42,535 bases of DNA from Acidobacteriota bacterium (GCA_021781455.1 JAJXWV010000032.1:1-42535), one strand, 5' to 3'. Counted from the stretch's first letter, positions 1 to 9,160 are shown. The notes: a model not told the origin generated them from the letters alone. Program-made: numbers and translations.

Positions 1-294
1 GCGCGCAGTGTGGTTCGTTCTTTCTCGTCCAAGGGCCACCTCCGTGGACGAGGGTAGCAGATCTGCGTAGGTCTGGCAACGCCTGTAACCTACCTACATA
101 TAATTTGTCCAAACTCCAGGGCGGCCTGACGGCCGCCGCTAAATGATGTCGGCGGCTCCGCCGCCTCGACAAAGCCCCACTGGCGACCTGGAGACGGCCA
201 GGGTGAGGGGTTCTCTGCAAACGATCGACGCAGTAGCCATGAACCCAGCTGTCAAAGCCGAATCCCATCTCACCCACGGAAATCCCGGAAGAGC
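1..294. other. Gene-free edge region with two GC-rich hairpins
   Basis: I see no credible coding sequence here. Two short perfect hairpins stand out: a 7-bp stem GGCGGCC/GGCCGCC at 120-137 with a TGAC loop, and a 6-bp stem GGCGGC/GCCGCC at 151-165. The region lies downstream of the minus-strand permease gene, so these may belong to its 3' region, although a likelier terminator sits closer at 295-345. The neighbour to the left is outside the window. Confidence 0.5.
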
Positions 295-345
295 CAGAAT
301 TCAGAATTGAGAGAAGCGCTCCAGCTTCTTTCAATTTTCAATTTC
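295..345 (-). terminator. Imperfect hairpin made of 7-nt tandem units, probable terminator of the permease gene
   Basis: The left arm starts with CAGAATT twice (295-301, 302-308) and the right arm ends with TTCAATT twice (330-336, 337-343). The arms pair as an imperfect stem of about 20 bp around a short GCTCCA-type loop, just after the stop of the minus-strand gene. This is one member of the 7-nt tandem/inverted class seen in several gaps of the window. The terminator role is inferred from position. Confidence 0.5.
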
Positions 346-349
346 AGCA

Positions 350-1573
350 TCACTCGTGCCTCAGCGCGTCGACCGGATTCAGTCTCGCGGCGCGCATCGA
401 CGGGATGATCGTGGCGATGAACGACACCACGATCGAGAACGCGGCAATGATCGCCAGGTCTCGCCACCGCGTCACGAACGGAATGGACGAGACGAAGTAG
501 ACCTCGGCAATCTCCGGCGGAAATGACACCAGCTTGAACTCCGTGATGATCCAGCAGACCAGCGTTCCCACGGCGATTCCGATCCCTGTGCCGGCCAGTC
601 CCACCATCGTCCCGTACCAGATGAAGACGCGGCGCACCGTTCTCTGGCCCGCTCCCATCGACGTAAGGATGCCGATCTCCTTTCGCTTCTCATGAACCGT
701 CATGATCAGCGTGGAGACGATGTTGAACGTGGAGACGAACACGATCAGGCCGATGACGATGAAGAGGACCAGCTGCTGGATCTTGAGCATCGAAAAGAGC
801 TGCTTGTTCATCTCGCGCCAGTCGCTGACGGCGAAGCGATGAGCGGTGCGGCGGCCGATCTCGCGCACCACGTCGTCGATCGACGCCCCCGGGTCAAGCC
901 GGACCTCGACCAGGTTTGCGGCGCCGGGCGTGCCGGCCAGCCGCTCGGCCTCGTGCAGGTCGATGAACAACCAGCGCGCGTCGTACTCATAGAAGCCGGT
1001 GGCGAAAACGTTCATGACCACGAACGAGGCGCTGCGCGGCAGGAACGACTGGCTGCTGTCGCTGGGCACGGTGACGCTGATGGAATCGCCTTCCTTCACG
1101 CCGAGGCGATCGGCGAGGTAGCGTCCCACGGCGACGCCGTTCTCCCCATCGGGCGATTCGAAGCGGCCCCGCGAACCCACGATTCTGGCCAGCATCGGCG
1201 TGCTCTTCGCTCGCGCCGGATCGAATCCCTTGACCATGACCTCGGAGCCCGTGGTGTTGTGCTCAGTGGTCACGAGCGCGTGCTGGAAGAGCACCGGCGA
1301 GGCTTCGGCTACTCCGGGAACGGAGCGCACCGCCGACACCAGTGCGCCCGTGTCGCGGATCGGTCCCGACACCGAGTAGACGAAGACCTCGGCATTCCCG
1401 CCGAGGAGCTTGCGCTGCAGGTCGCCGCGATACCCGGTCATCAGCGCCATGGAGATGACCAGCGCCATCACCCCGATGACCAGGCCGAGGATGGAGACGA
1501 TGCCGACGGCAGAAACGAGCTTGTCGGTCGGGCGGCGGATGTAGCGCCAGGCGATCAGACGCGGCAGGTTCAC
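350..1573 (-). CDS. LolC/LolE-type lipoprotein-releasing ABC transporter permease
   Basis: A 407-aa FtsX/MacB-fold permease. A membrane helix lies near residues 20-50 (VGIVSILGLVIGVMALVIS), followed by a periplasmic domain of about 220 residues. Three more helices sit near 265-295, 315-345 and 370-395, and the protein ends in the typical PSMRAARLNPVDALRHE tail. LolC and LolE extract lipoproteins from the inner membrane and pass them to LolA, powered by the ATPase LolD. Length and topology fit LolC/E better than MacB. The start is GTG at 1573 with a weak ribosome site; an N-terminal LPRLIAWRYIRR stretch supports it. No lolD lies within the window, although the gene could continue into one to the left. 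Which of C or E it is cannot be told, because single-permease (LolCE/F) systems also exist. Confidence 0.88.
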   Translation of the reverse strand: MNLPRLIAWRYIRRPTDKLVSAVGIVSILGLVIGVMALVISMALMTGYRGDLQRKLLGGNAEVFVYSVSGPIRDTGALVSAVRSVPGVAEASPVLFQHALVTTEHNTTGSEVMVKGFDPARAKSTPMLARIVGSRGRFESPDGENGVAVGRYLADRLGVKEGDSISVTVPSDSSQSFLPRSASFVVMNVFATGFYEYDARWLFIDLHEAERLAGTPGAANLVEVRLDPGASIDDVVREIGRRTAHRFAVSDWREMNKQLFSMLKIQQLVLFIVIGLIVFVSTFNIVSTLIMTVHEKRKEIGILTSMGAGQRTVRRVFIWYGTMVGLAGTGIGIAVGTLVCWIITEFKLVSFPPEIAEVYFVSSIPFVTRWRDLAIIAAFSIVVSFIATIIPSMRAARLNPVDALRHE

Positions 1574-1726
1574 CGCCGCAGTTTATCGCGACGCCTCCAG
1601 GCATCGGGCGGACCCCACGGTTCCAGTCCGTCGTGAAAACCTCCACACTGCCAGGTGCCAAAGGCCACAGGGCAACGTGTTAGGACAATCATTGCAATCC
1701 ATACATCGCTCGGCTAGCCTGACGCC
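1574..1726. promoter_or_regulatory. Divergent promoter region between permease and MarR genes
   Basis: This 153-nt divergent gap must hold promoters for both genes. Overlapping small palindromes at 1686-1698 (CAATCATTG and ATTGCAAT) lie about 30 nt before the MarR start and could be an operator for autoregulation, since MarR proteins often bind short inverted repeats at their own promoter. No strong -35/-10 pair can be assigned. Confidence 0.3.
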
Positions 1727-2221
1727 GTGGCCAACGAAAAGGTCGTGAAAGAGATCATGGACAGCGTGCGCCGGATCGTGCAGGCGCTGCGGACCTCCCA
1801 CCGCGCCGCGGGGGCGATGAAGCTGACCGGAGCCCAGCTGTTCGTGATCGCCAGTCTGGGCGACGCCGAGGGGCCGCTCAGCGTAGGCGAGCTGGCGCGA
1901 CGGACGCGCACCGACCAGAGCACGGTCTCGGTGGTGGTGTCGCGGCTCGTCGAGAAGGGGATCATCAAGCGTGGGACGTCCTCACAGGACAGCCGGCGCG
2001 TCGAGCTCTCGCTCACGCCGAAGGGACGGACGCTACAGAAGAGAGCGCCGGCGACCGTGCCACAGCAGAAGCTGGCTCGGGCGCTCGAGCACCTGCCGCC
2101 GCGCGATGCGGCCGCGCTGTCGAAGCTGCTCTCCGACATCGTCGCCGACATGGGCGAAGCGGATGTGCTCGCTCCGATGCTGTTCGAAGACGGACCGCGC
2201 CGTCGCTCCAAAAAAGAGTAG
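1727..2221 (+). CDS. MarR-family transcriptional regulator
   Basis: A 164-aa protein with the MarR winged-helix fold. A dimerisation helix spans residues 1-30, and a helix-turn-helix near 50-80 contains VGELARRTRTDQSTVSVVVS. A wing at about 85-105 (GTSSQDSRRVELSLTPKG) shows the DxRR motif characteristic of MarR. The C-terminal helices run from 110 to 150. MarR dimers usually repress nearby genes and release DNA when a small phenolic or oxidant ligand binds. The start is GTG at 1727, with no clear ribosome site. The next gene on the same strand begins 24 nt after its stop. The ligand cannot be read from the sequence. Confidence 0.88.
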   Translation: MANEKVVKEIMDSVRRIVQALRTSHRAAGAMKLTGAQLFVIASLGDAEGPLSVGELARRTRTDQSTVSVVVSRLVEKGIIKRGTSSQDSRRVELSLTPKGRTLQKRAPATVPQQKLARALEHLPPRDAAALSKLLSDIVADMGEADVLAPMLFEDGPRRRSKKE

Positions 2222-2245
2222 CGACTACTTTGGTATCCATCTAAT

Positions 2246-2656
2246 ATGCGCGTCGTGCCGCCGGCAGCCGGCCGGCCGCCGTTCGTCATGAGCGCATTCG
2301 ACGCCGACATCCTCGCGTTCATCACCCGCTGCATCGACTCAGTCGAGACTCTGGACGTGCTGCTGCTCCTGCGGCGCTCGCCGGACACTTTCTGGGCGCC
2401 CGCAGCCGTGGCCCGGCACCTCGGGATCGAGCCGGAGACCGCAGCGAACAAGCTCGCCAGCCTGCATTCGCGGGGCCTGCTGGGCCGCGCGGCCGCCACG
2501 TCGGCGTTCCGTTTTGCGCCCATCGAGGCCGCCAACAACGCCCTGATCGGCAGACTGGAGTCGCTCTATCGCGACCGCCGGGCTTCCGTCCTCGGCGTCA
2601 TCCGCAGTCGCGGCGGCCTGGCTGAAGAGGAAAACGGAGACGGCGTTAGGGCATAA
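2246..2656 (+). CDS. Hypothetical protein with a probable winged-helix fold
   Basis: 136 aa, or 122 aa if the ATG at 2288 is used. The stretch TFWAPAAVARHLGIEPETAA (about residues 47-66) followed by KLASLHSRGLLGRA reads as a helix-turn-helix plus recognition helix of a winged-helix domain, and a hydrophobic helix (LDVLLLLRR) comes before it. No family name can be assigned. It sits between the MarR gene and a secreted peptidase, on the same strand, ending 10 nt before the latter. It may be a small DNA-binding partner or an anti-sigma-like adaptor, but this is not shown. The ATG at 2246 follows TAAT directly and has no ribosome site. Confidence 0.55.
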   Translation: MRVVPPAAGRPPFVMSAFDADILAFITRCIDSVETLDVLLLLRRSPDTFWAPAAVARHLGIEPETAANKLASLHSRGLLGRAAATSAFRFAPIEAANNALIGRLESLYRDRRASVLGVIRSRGGLAEEENGDGVRA

Positions 2657-2666
2657 TCGCCCGGCC

Positions 2667-4985
2667 ATGGTCCGCAAAATCAGCCTCACCGCACTCGCTG
2701 TCTGTCTGCTCGCTCTGGCGGCCTCTGCCGCGACCGTCCCCACCCCTTCGCAATTCCTGAAGCTCAACGTGGGCGCCGATCGAACCCTCGCCGACTACCG
2801 CCAGATCGTCTCGTACCTGCGCGCTGTCGCCGCCGCTTCGCCGCGCGTCAAGGTCGAGAGCCTCGGTAAAACGACTCTCGGCGAAGACTACGTCATGGTC
2901 ATCGTCTCCTCCGAGGAGAACATGCAGAAGCTCGACCGGCTGCGTGACATCGCCCGGCAGATCGCCGATCCCCGCGGACTGAGCGACGAGCAGGCGGACC
3001 CGCTCATGCGCGAGGGCCGCACCATCGTGCTCGTCACCTGCAACATCCACTCGACCGAGATCGCTTCGAGCCAGATGGCCATGGAGTGGGTCCACGACCT
3101 CGCCACCGCGAACGACCCCGAGACCCGCCGACGCCTCGACAACGTCGTCCTTCTTCTCGTCCCCTCACTCAATCCCGACGGCCAGATCATGGTCACGGAC
3201 TGGTATCGCAAGTACCTCGGCACCCGCTACGAGGGCGGCCGCATGCCCGAGCTCTACCACCACTACGTCGGCCACGACAACAACCGCGACTGGTACATGC
3301 TCACGCAGGTCGAGACCCAGGAGCTCAATCGCGCCGTCTACCACCAGTGGTTCCCGCAGGTGTGGGTCGATGAACATCAGATGGGCTCCGCCGGTCCGCG
3401 CATGTTCATCCCGCCATTCGCCGATCCGGTCGATCCAACGGTGAATCCGCTCATCTGGCGCGAGGCAAACATCATCGGGTCGAACATGGCCTTCCGCCTC
3501 GAGCAGCAGAACAAGTCCGGGTTGATCTACGGCTATTCGTTCGACGCGTACTGGCTCGGTGGAACGCGGAACACAGGCTGGTGGAAGAACGTCACCGGCC
3601 TCCTGCTGGAGACCGCCTCGGCTCGTGTAGCGACACCGGTCGTGATCGAGCCGAGCGAGCTGCACGGCGGTCAGAAGGGCCTCGTCGAGTACAAGGCTAC
3701 GATCAACCACCCGAACCCGTGGAAGGGCGGCGTCTGGAGACTGCGCGACATCATGGACTACGAGCGCATCGCCTCGGACGCCCTGCTCGAGACAGCCGCC
3801 GACCGCCGCCTCGATTTCGAGCGCGATCTGCTGACCAGGGCCCGTGCGGCGATCGCCGCGGCAGCTCCCGGCGAGGCGTATCGCATCCCGAAGCAGCAGC
3901 GTGACTGGCCCACCGCCCAGCAGATGGCGCAGATTCTGATCGAGCACAACGTGGAAGTACGCCAGGCCGACAACGGCGACTACTGGATTCCGATGGCGCA
4001 GCCGTACGGCAAGTTCGTCACCGAGATGCTCGAGCCTCAGCGCTACCCCGAGGTGCGCATGCAGCCTGGCAAGGACATCCTCCGACCCTACGATGTGGCC
4101 ACATGGACGTTGCCGCTGGCGATGGGAGTGACGGTCGAGCACACCACCATGCCCGCCCCCCTGAAGGCGAAAGCGGTCACGGAGATCAAGCCGGAGACGA
4201 AGGAAGTGATCCGGCGCGGCGAGAAGCTGGCGCGCAAGCCGCGCGTGGCAATCTACAACCCCTGGGGCGGTGCCCTCGACGAAGGCTGGACGCGCTGGCT
4301 CCTCGATGCGTACGGCTTCGCGCCCAAGTCGCTTCATCCGCAGGAGGTGAAGGCTGGCCTGCAGAACATCGACGCTTTCATCATCCCGGACATCGACAAG
4401 GAAACCATCTCGACCGGCCGGCGCCGCATCGACGAGACCTCGATGAAGTACGAAGACGAGCTGCCGCCTGAGTACCGCGGCGCTCTCGGCAAGGACGGCG
4501 CCGAGACCGTGCGCGGATTCGTCGAGAACGGCGGAACACTGATCGCCTTCGGCGCAGGCTGCGACTGGGTCATCCAGGAATTCAACATCCCGGTGCGGAA
4601 CGCCCTGGCGCGCGCGACGCCAGCCGATTTTTCGGTCCCAGGCTCGCTCGTCCGCGTTCACGTGCGGACTGATCATCCGGTGACGCAGGGCATGCCGGAG
4701 GAAACCGCGATCTTCATCGATCGCCCGATGGCCTTCGAAACCACAGCGCCCGGAGCGGAGATGCAGCGCTGGGTCCTGGCGACGTATCCGGAAGATCCGC
4801 GCGACATCCTGCTGTCCGGCTGGATCTCAGGCCAGGAGAAGCTGACCCGTAAAGCCGCTGCTGTGGCGATGACCTTCGGCAAGGGAAAGATCGTGCTGTT
4901 CGGCTTCCGTCCCCAGCACCGCGGCCAGACGCACGCAACGTTCCCGATGATCTTCAATGCGCTGTACTGGAGCGTGGCAAAGTAG
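2667..4985 (+). CDS. Secreted M14-family zinc carboxypeptidase with C-terminal glutamine-amidotransferase-like domain
   Basis: A 772-aa protein with a signal peptide at residues 1-22 (a positively charged start, then ALAVCLLALAASAA). The peptidase_M14 domain follows: the zinc motif HSTE gives His128 and Glu131 in the sequence CNIHSTEIASSQMAMEW. NPDG comes about 45 residues later, then NNRDWYML, and a candidate third zinc ligand in WVDEHQMG near residue 237. From about residue 510 on, the protein resembles a class-I glutamine-amidotransferase/ThuA-like fold (PRVAIYNPWGGALDEGWTRW, then NGGTLIAFG). This two-part layout of about 750-900 aa is common in large environmental M14 proteins. It probably trims peptides in the periplasm or outside the cell. 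The ATG at 2667 lacks a ribosome site, but CATAAT ends 9 nt upstream, suggesting a leaderless start. Confidence 0.85.
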   Translation: MVRKISLTALAVCLLALAASAATVPTPSQFLKLNVGADRTLADYRQIVSYLRAVAAASPRVKVESLGKTTLGEDYVMVIVSSEENMQKLDRLRDIARQIADPRGLSDEQADPLMREGRTIVLVTCNIHSTEIASSQMAMEWVHDLATANDPETRRRLDNVVLLLVPSLNPDGQIMVTDWYRKYLGTRYEGGRMPELYHHYVGHDNNRDWYMLTQVETQELNRAVYHQWFPQVWVDEHQMGSAGPRMFIPPFADPVDPTVNPLIWREANIIGSNMAFRLEQQNKSGLIYGYSFDAYWLGGTRNTGWWKNVTGLLLETASARVATPVVIEPSELHGGQKGLVEYKATINHPNPWKGGVWRLRDIMDYERIASDALLETAADRRLDFERDLLTRARAAIAAAAPGEAYRIPKQQRDWPTAQQMAQILIEHNVEVRQADNGDYWIPMAQPYGKFVTEMLEPQRYPEVRMQPGKDILRPYDVATWTLPLAMGVTVEHTTMPAPLKAKAVTEIKPETKEVIRRGEKLARKPRVAIYNPWGGALDEGWTRWLLDAYGFAPKSLHPQEVKAGLQNIDAFIIPDIDKETISTGRRRIDETSMKYEDELPPEYRGALGKDGAETVRGFVENGGTLIAFGAGCDWVIQEFNIPVRNALARATPADFSVPGSLVRVHVRTDHPVTQGMPEETAIFIDRPMAFETTAPGAEMQRWVLATYPEDPRDILLSGWISGQEKLTRKAAAVAMTFGKGKIVLFGFRPQHRGQTHATFPMIFNALYWSVAK

Positions 4986-5103
4986 GAGTGCGGACGTCTC
5001 GTCCGCAACGGTCGGGCGTCCCGCCCGATCGTGTTTTGCGCGCAGTGCCTGAATCTCCGCCTGACGAGACCTCCGGCGGAGGCGGACGGGACGTCCGCGC
5101 TCC
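4986..5103. terminator. Cluster of three hairpins inside a 12-nt inverted repeat (GGAGTGCGG family)
   Basis: It contains GCGGAC/GTCCGC (4990-5006), TCGGGC/GCCCGA (5012-5028) and GCGGAC/GTCCGC (5082-5098). The outer arms GGAGTGCGGACG (4986-4997) and CGTCCGCGCTCC (5092-5103) pair with one mismatch. It lies between convergent genes, so a bidirectional terminator is the simplest role. A relative with the same outer arm occurs at 28673-28798. Confidence 0.55.
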
Positions 5104-5128
5104 GAAGAACCAGGGGAGCCGCAGCCAG

Positions 5129-5491
5129 TCACTCGGCGGCGACGAGCGATGCGGGCGGCTCGGGGATGGATGCGGTGGCAGCGCGCTCCATCCAGTTCTG
5201 CAGAAGCACGATCAGCTCCGGAAAGGCGCCGTCGGCAACGTAGATGCGGCGACGGGACGCCGACTGTGCGTCGGGGTTTGCGAACGTGCAGAGCCACTCA
5301 TTGCCGGAGTGCAGGATCGTAAAGTGCAGCGTCGGCTCGCTGTTGAATCGCACCACAAGCGCGCCGTCGTGATGACGAATCCCGGTCGGCGTGCTCTGCC
5401 CCGGAGCGCGCTCTTCGAACGCGAGACGATTACTCGGGATGCCTGAGTGGACGATCGCCTTCCGAACCTGCGCGCGATAACTGGAGTGCAT
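5129..5491 (-). CDS. Small conserved-looking hypothetical protein
   Basis: 120 aa from the ATG at 5491, which has GGAG a few bases upstream. The frame also stays open to a TTG at 5530 (133 aa). There are no membrane segments. The middle is beta-rich (GALVVRFNSEPTLHFTILHS, then NEWLCTFANPDAQ), followed by ADGAFPELIVLLQNWMERA, a likely amphipathic helix. I do not recognise a family. It is convergent with the M14 peptidase gene and follows tryptophanase on the same strand, separated by a tandem-repeat hairpin, so it is probably a separate transcript. Confidence 0.55.
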   Translation of the reverse strand: MHSSYRAQVRKAIVHSGIPSNRLAFEERAPGQSTPTGIRHHDGALVVRFNSEPTLHFTILHSGNEWLCTFANPDAQSASRRRIYVADGAFPELIVLLQNWMERAATASIPEPPASLVAAE

Positions 5492-5558
5492 GGACTCCAG
5501 TAACTTCGCTGCCGCGACGGAATAACGCAACGAGCAATTCCGGCAAGTCGCGACGAAG

Positions 5559-5624
5559 TCCTGAGTCCTGAGTGCTGAGTCCTGAGTAAATCGAGAACCA
5601 CTCAGGACTCAGGACTCAGGACTC
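5559..5624. repeat. Inverted arms of 7-nt tandem repeat CTGAGTN
   Basis: The left arm (5559-5587) is four CTGAGTN units; the right arm (5600-5624) is the complementary ACTCAGG units. The 12-nt gap would form the loop of a stem of about 25 bp. It lies just downstream of the tryptophanase stop on the minus strand, so termination is a plausible role. The same unit recurs at 37358-37467. Confidence 0.75.
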
Positions 5625-5647
5625 GCATCGCGGCCTCAGCACGAGGC

Positions 5648-7045
5648 TCAGCTCACGTCGACGGGAACAGCCCTGGCGCGGAGCGGCTCGAACTCGGCGG
5701 TGAAATGGCGGAGGACCGGCGGTGCGGAAACGATCCGGTAACCCTTCAGCGCCCAGCTGATCTCCTTCACGGCCGCGGCGATCTCAACCACGTAATCGAT
5801 GTGCGATTGCGTGTACAGCCGACGGGGGATGGCCAGCCGGACCAGTTCCATCCCCGCCGCGGTCTCGTGACCGTCGGGATGAAGCCCGAACATCACCGTC
5901 CCGATCTCGCACGATCGAATGCCGCCCTCGAGATAGAGCGAATTGACCAGCGCGATGCCTGGATACTGCAGCGCCGGGATGTGCGGAAGGAGCGCCGCAG
6001 CATCGACGTAGACGGCGTGTCCGCCCGCGGGCTGCACGATGGGAATGCCCATGGCGAGAAACTTTTCGGCGAGGTACTCGATCGAGCGAATGCGATAGCG
6101 GAGGTAGTTCTCGTCGACGACCTCCACCAGTCCCTGCGCGATGGCCTCGAGGTCGTAGCCGGCGAGACCTCCGTACGTCGGGAAACCTTCGGTCAGGATG
6201 AGCAGGTTCCGGCACTTCTGGGCCAGCGCGTCGTCGTTCATCGCCAGGAAGCCGCCGATGTTCGCCAGGCCGTCCTTCTTCGCCGACATCAGGCATCCGT
6301 CGGCCAGCGAGAACATCTCCTGAGCGATCTCCTTCGGCGAGCGGTTGTGCTGACCGGCTTCGCGCTGCTTGATGAACCAGGCGTTCTCCGCGAAGCGGCA
6401 GGCATCGAGGAAGAAGGCCTTGCCGTAGCGGTCGCAGAGCGCGCGCACGGCGCGGATGTTCTCCAGCGATACGGGCTGCCCCCCGCCCGAGTTGTTCGTG
6501 ACCGTCAGCATGACCATGGCCACGCGTGCCCCCTCTTCGCCGCGGAGCACCGACTCGAGCGCCTCCAGGTGCATGTTGCCCTTGAACGGGTGGATGAATG
6601 CCGGCAGCCGCCCCTCAGGCATGACGAGGTCGCGCGCCTCGGCGCCCTCGTACTCGACGTTCGCCCGCGTCGTGTCGAAGTGGATGTTGTTGATGACGAC
6701 GTCGCCCGGCTGCAGCGTGGAATGGAAGAGGATGCGCTCGGCCGCACGCCCCTGATGCGTCGGGATGACGTGCTTGAACCCGGTCAGGTCGCGAACGACG
6801 CTGTCGAAGCGCTCGAATGAGCGCGAGCCGGCATACGACTCGTCGCCCTGCATCAGCGCGCCCCACTGCGCGGCCGACATCGCGCCCGTGCCGGAGTCGG
6901 TCAGCAGGTCGATCGTCACGTCGTGCGCGCGGAGCTTGAAGACGTTGTATCCCGCCTTCGCAAGCGCACGTTCACGCTCGGCTCGCGTCGTGAAACGGAG
7001 CGGCTCGACGGTTTTGATCCGGAACGGCTCGATGATGACACCCAT
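5648..7045 (-). CDS. tnaA: Tryptophanase (tryptophan indole-lyase)
   Basis: A 465-aa PLP-dependent beta-eliminating lyase that splits tryptophan to indole, pyruvate and ammonia in the cytoplasm. The PLP lysine is Lys257 in MSAKKDGLANIGG. Tyr71 (DESYAG) is the general-acid tyrosine of the family. Two positions separate it from tyrosine phenol-lyase: Asp124 in FDTTR (matching Asp137 of E. coli TnaA) and Ile in SCEIG, where phenol-lyases have the phenol-binding Arg. The start at 7045 follows AGGAGG at about 7-nt spacing; the frame is open to 7159 but has no ribosome site there. No TnaC-like leader peptide was seen upstream. A paralogue with phenol-lyase residues lies at 27250. Confidence 0.92.
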   Translation of the reverse strand: MGVIIEPFRIKTVEPLRFTTRAERERALAKAGYNVFKLRAHDVTIDLLTDSGTGAMSAAQWGALMQGDESYAGSRSFERFDSVVRDLTGFKHVIPTHQGRAAERILFHSTLQPGDVVINNIHFDTTRANVEYEGAEARDLVMPEGRLPAFIHPFKGNMHLEALESVLRGEEGARVAMVMLTVTNNSGGGQPVSLENIRAVRALCDRYGKAFFLDACRFAENAWFIKQREAGQHNRSPKEIAQEMFSLADGCLMSAKKDGLANIGGFLAMNDDALAQKCRNLLILTEGFPTYGGLAGYDLEAIAQGLVEVVDENYLRYRIRSIEYLAEKFLAMGIPIVQPAGGHAVYVDAAALLPHIPALQYPGIALVNSLYLEGGIRSCEIGTVMFGLHPDGHETAAGMELVRLAIPRRLYTQSHIDYVVEIAAAVKEISWALKGYRIVSAPPVLRHFTAEFEPLRARAVPVDVS

Positions 7046-7183
7046 GGTTGCGGCCTCCTGGTGACGCGCAACCGCCTCAGAACAAATGTGGAAGAGGCGC
7101 GGCGCCTTCAGCTCGCACCATGCCGAAAGAGCGGCACATGCGTCCGTGATCGTGGCCACACGGGATAGTGAGGCAAAGCCGCG

Positions 7184-7205
7184 GGGACGCGCAGCAGCGC
7201 GTCCC
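7184..7205 (-). terminator. 9-bp perfect hairpin at the end of the histidine kinase gene
   Basis: GGGACGCGC (7184-7192) pairs perfectly with GCGCGTCCC (7197-7205) around a 4-nt loop. The hairpin touches the minus-strand kinase stop codon and lies before the tryptophanase gene. No U-run follows, so the terminator role is inferred from position. Confidence 0.5.
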
Positions 7206-9160
7206 TACTCTTCCAGCGCGATCGCGGGCTTGATCTCGGCGGTTCTCTCCCCCATCGCAATCGGCAGGCGAACCACGAACGCGGCGCCGCGATTGGGTCC
7301 CTCGCTGAAGGCCTCGATCTTCCCGCCGTGGATCCTCACGATGTGGCGCACGACAGCCAGGCCCAGACCGAGCCCTCCGAACTCGCGCGTTGTGGAGAGG
7401 TCTTCCTGGGCGAACCAGTCGAAGACGTGGGGCAGGAACTTCGCGCTGATTCCGCGGCCGGAGTCGCTCACGCGAAGGGTCGCCTCGCCCGCGGTGCGCT
7501 GCAGGACCACCTCGATCGACCCTTCGCGGGGCGTGAACTTCACGGCGTTCGACAACAGATTCCAGACGACCTGATGAAGGCGCTGCTGGTCGCCGCGAAC
7601 GATCATCGGTTCCGGCGGAGTGTCGATGGTGAAGCGAATGGCCCGCTCCGCGGCCACGGGGCGGAAATTCGCGGCAGCGCCGTGAACCAGGGCGCTCAGG
7701 TCCAGCTCTTCCGCATGGATGACGAGCTTTCCAGCCACGGCGCGCGAGAAATCGAGAAGATCGTCGATGAGCCGCGCCTGCAGGCGAGCGCTTTCCCCGA
7801 GAAGACCGATCCCCTCGCGGGCCGTGGCCGGGTCGGTGCCCGCCGCGAGAATGGTGGCCCAGCCGAGGATCGAGGTCATGGGCGTTCGCAGCTCATGGGA
7901 GATGACGGCCAGAAACTCGTCCTTGGCACGGTTGGCCCGTTCGGCTTCTGCGCGCGCCGCCCGCTCCCGCACCTCGGCGGCTTTCTGCTGCATCAAGTCG
8001 ATGACGAAAGCGATGTACTGGACCTTCGATGTCGGGACGGTGGCGAAGCCGACCAGCACGGGCACTCGTGAGCCGTCTTTGCGGATGTACTCCTTCTCGT
8101 ATGGTCTGCACGCTCCCCGTTCACTCGCTTCGGCGACGGCGCGCTCGTCAATGGGAAGAAACTCCGGCGGCGTGATCTCGCGCCAGTTGATTCGGCCGGT
8201 CAGGAACTCTTCGCGGGTGTAACCCAGCATGGACAGGTAGGCGTCGTTGGCCTCGTCGATGGTACCGTCGGCGCGGCTCGTGGCGATGCCGACGATGTTC
8301 GAATCGACGAGCCGACGCAGCGTGGCGTTTGCGTCGATGAGTGCCTGTCGGGCCTGGTGAGTCTCGGTCACGTCGATGATGATCCCGGCCGAGAACTCCG
8401 GTTCGCCGCGGTCATTGCGCACTGCACGAATGGAGGTTCTCACCCATTTCACTTCGCCGCTCTTCAGGACGTACCGTTTCTCTGCCTCGTAGGATTCGCC
8501 GGTCTTCTTGGCCTGATCGTACTGATGCTGCGCCAGCGGCCGGTCGTCGGGATGCGTGATGTCGAGGAAGGTACGACCGGCCAGCAGCTCCTCCTGCGTA
8601 TACCCGGTCAGCTCCGCCAGCTTCCGGTTGACGCGAAGGAACTGTCCCGTAATGGCGTCAACCTCGGCGAATCCGGCGCCCGCCAGCTCGAAGAAGGCGC
8701 GATTCCGCTCCTCGCTGCGGCGGAGGTCATCGACGAAGCGCTCGCGCTCCGCGGCATGCTCATTCTCCTTCTCGAGCTCGACCTGGCGGCGCAGAAGCAC
8801 TTCGAAGCGATGGCGAAGTCCACCGACGAGGAGAGACATGGCCATTCCCGAAATCAGAATCGTTCCGAGGCGCCATTCGTCGGTGTACCCCGAGACCGGC
8901 CAGAACCACAGCATCGCGTAGACGAAGGTGATGACCGTCCCGACGACTCCGCCGCGGATGCCGTCGAGAAACGAGGCCGTGACCACGCCCAGAAGCGTGA
9001 CCGCCGCCGGGTTGGGGAGATCCGCTGTGCGGATGAGGATGTCGGCGACGGCGATCGAGGCGAGGATCGCGATCTGAGCCCGGACCGGCTGTGGCACTCG
9101 CATCGTGCGAGCGATTCTCCGCCACTTGTCGATCCATGAGAAGACCGATACGGAACGCAT
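7205..9160 (-). CDS. Membrane-bound PAS-PAS sensor histidine kinase
   Basis: 651 aa from the ATG at 9160, which has AGGA upstream; an upstream ATG at 9226 has no ribosome site. A membrane domain of about four helices comes first (residues about 15-105, KdpD/DUF4118-like). A short coiled coil (RRQVELEKENEHAAERERF) leads into two PAS/PAC domains at about 145-265 and 275-395, each with the usual GYTxEE motif. HisKA has the phospho-acceptor His422 in SHELRTPMTSILGW, and the ATPase domain has GRGIS and GLGLGLAVVRHIV near the end. It probably phosphorylates a response regulator encoded elsewhere, since none lies nearby. The signal sensed is unknown. It diverges from the UspA gene. Confidence 0.9.
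   Translation of the reverse strand: MRSVSVFSWIDKWRRIARTMRVPQPVRAQIAILASIAVADILIRTADLPNPAAVTLLGVVTASFLDGIRGGVVGTVITFVYAMLWFWPVSGYTDEWRLGTILISGMAMSLLVGGLRHRFEVLLRRQVELEKENEHAAERERFVDDLRRSEERNRAFFELAGAGFAEVDAITGQFLRVNRKLAELTGYTQEELLAGRTFLDITHPDDRPLAQHQYDQAKKTGESYEAEKRYVLKSGEVKWVRTSIRAVRNDRGEPEFSAGIIIDVTETHQARQALIDANATLRRLVDSNIVGIATSRADGTIDEANDAYLSMLGYTREEFLTGRINWREITPPEFLPIDERAVAEASERGACRPYEKEYIRKDGSRVPVLVGFATVPTSKVQYIAFVIDLMQQKAAEVRERAARAEAERANRAKDEFLAVISHELRTPMTSILGWATILAAGTDPATAREGIGLLGESARLQARLIDDLLDFSRAVAGKLVIHAEELDLSALVHGAAANFRPVAAERAIRFTIDTPPEPMIVRGDQQRLHQVVWNLLSNAVKFTPREGSIEVVLQRTAGEATLRVSDSGRGISAKFLPHVFDWFAQEDLSTTREFGGLGLGLAVVRHIVRIHGGKIEAFSEGPNRGAAFVVRLPIAMGERTAEIKPAIALEE

Noticed and set aside
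3165-4676. 503-aa minus-strand frame opposite the M14 peptidase
   Set aside because: Shadow of the peptidase gene; no motifs, and the sense frame has catalytic residues and a signal peptide.
7046-7159. N-terminal extension of tryptophanase
   Set aside because: The family starts at the MGVIIEPFRI region, and AGGAGG supports the ATG at 7045.
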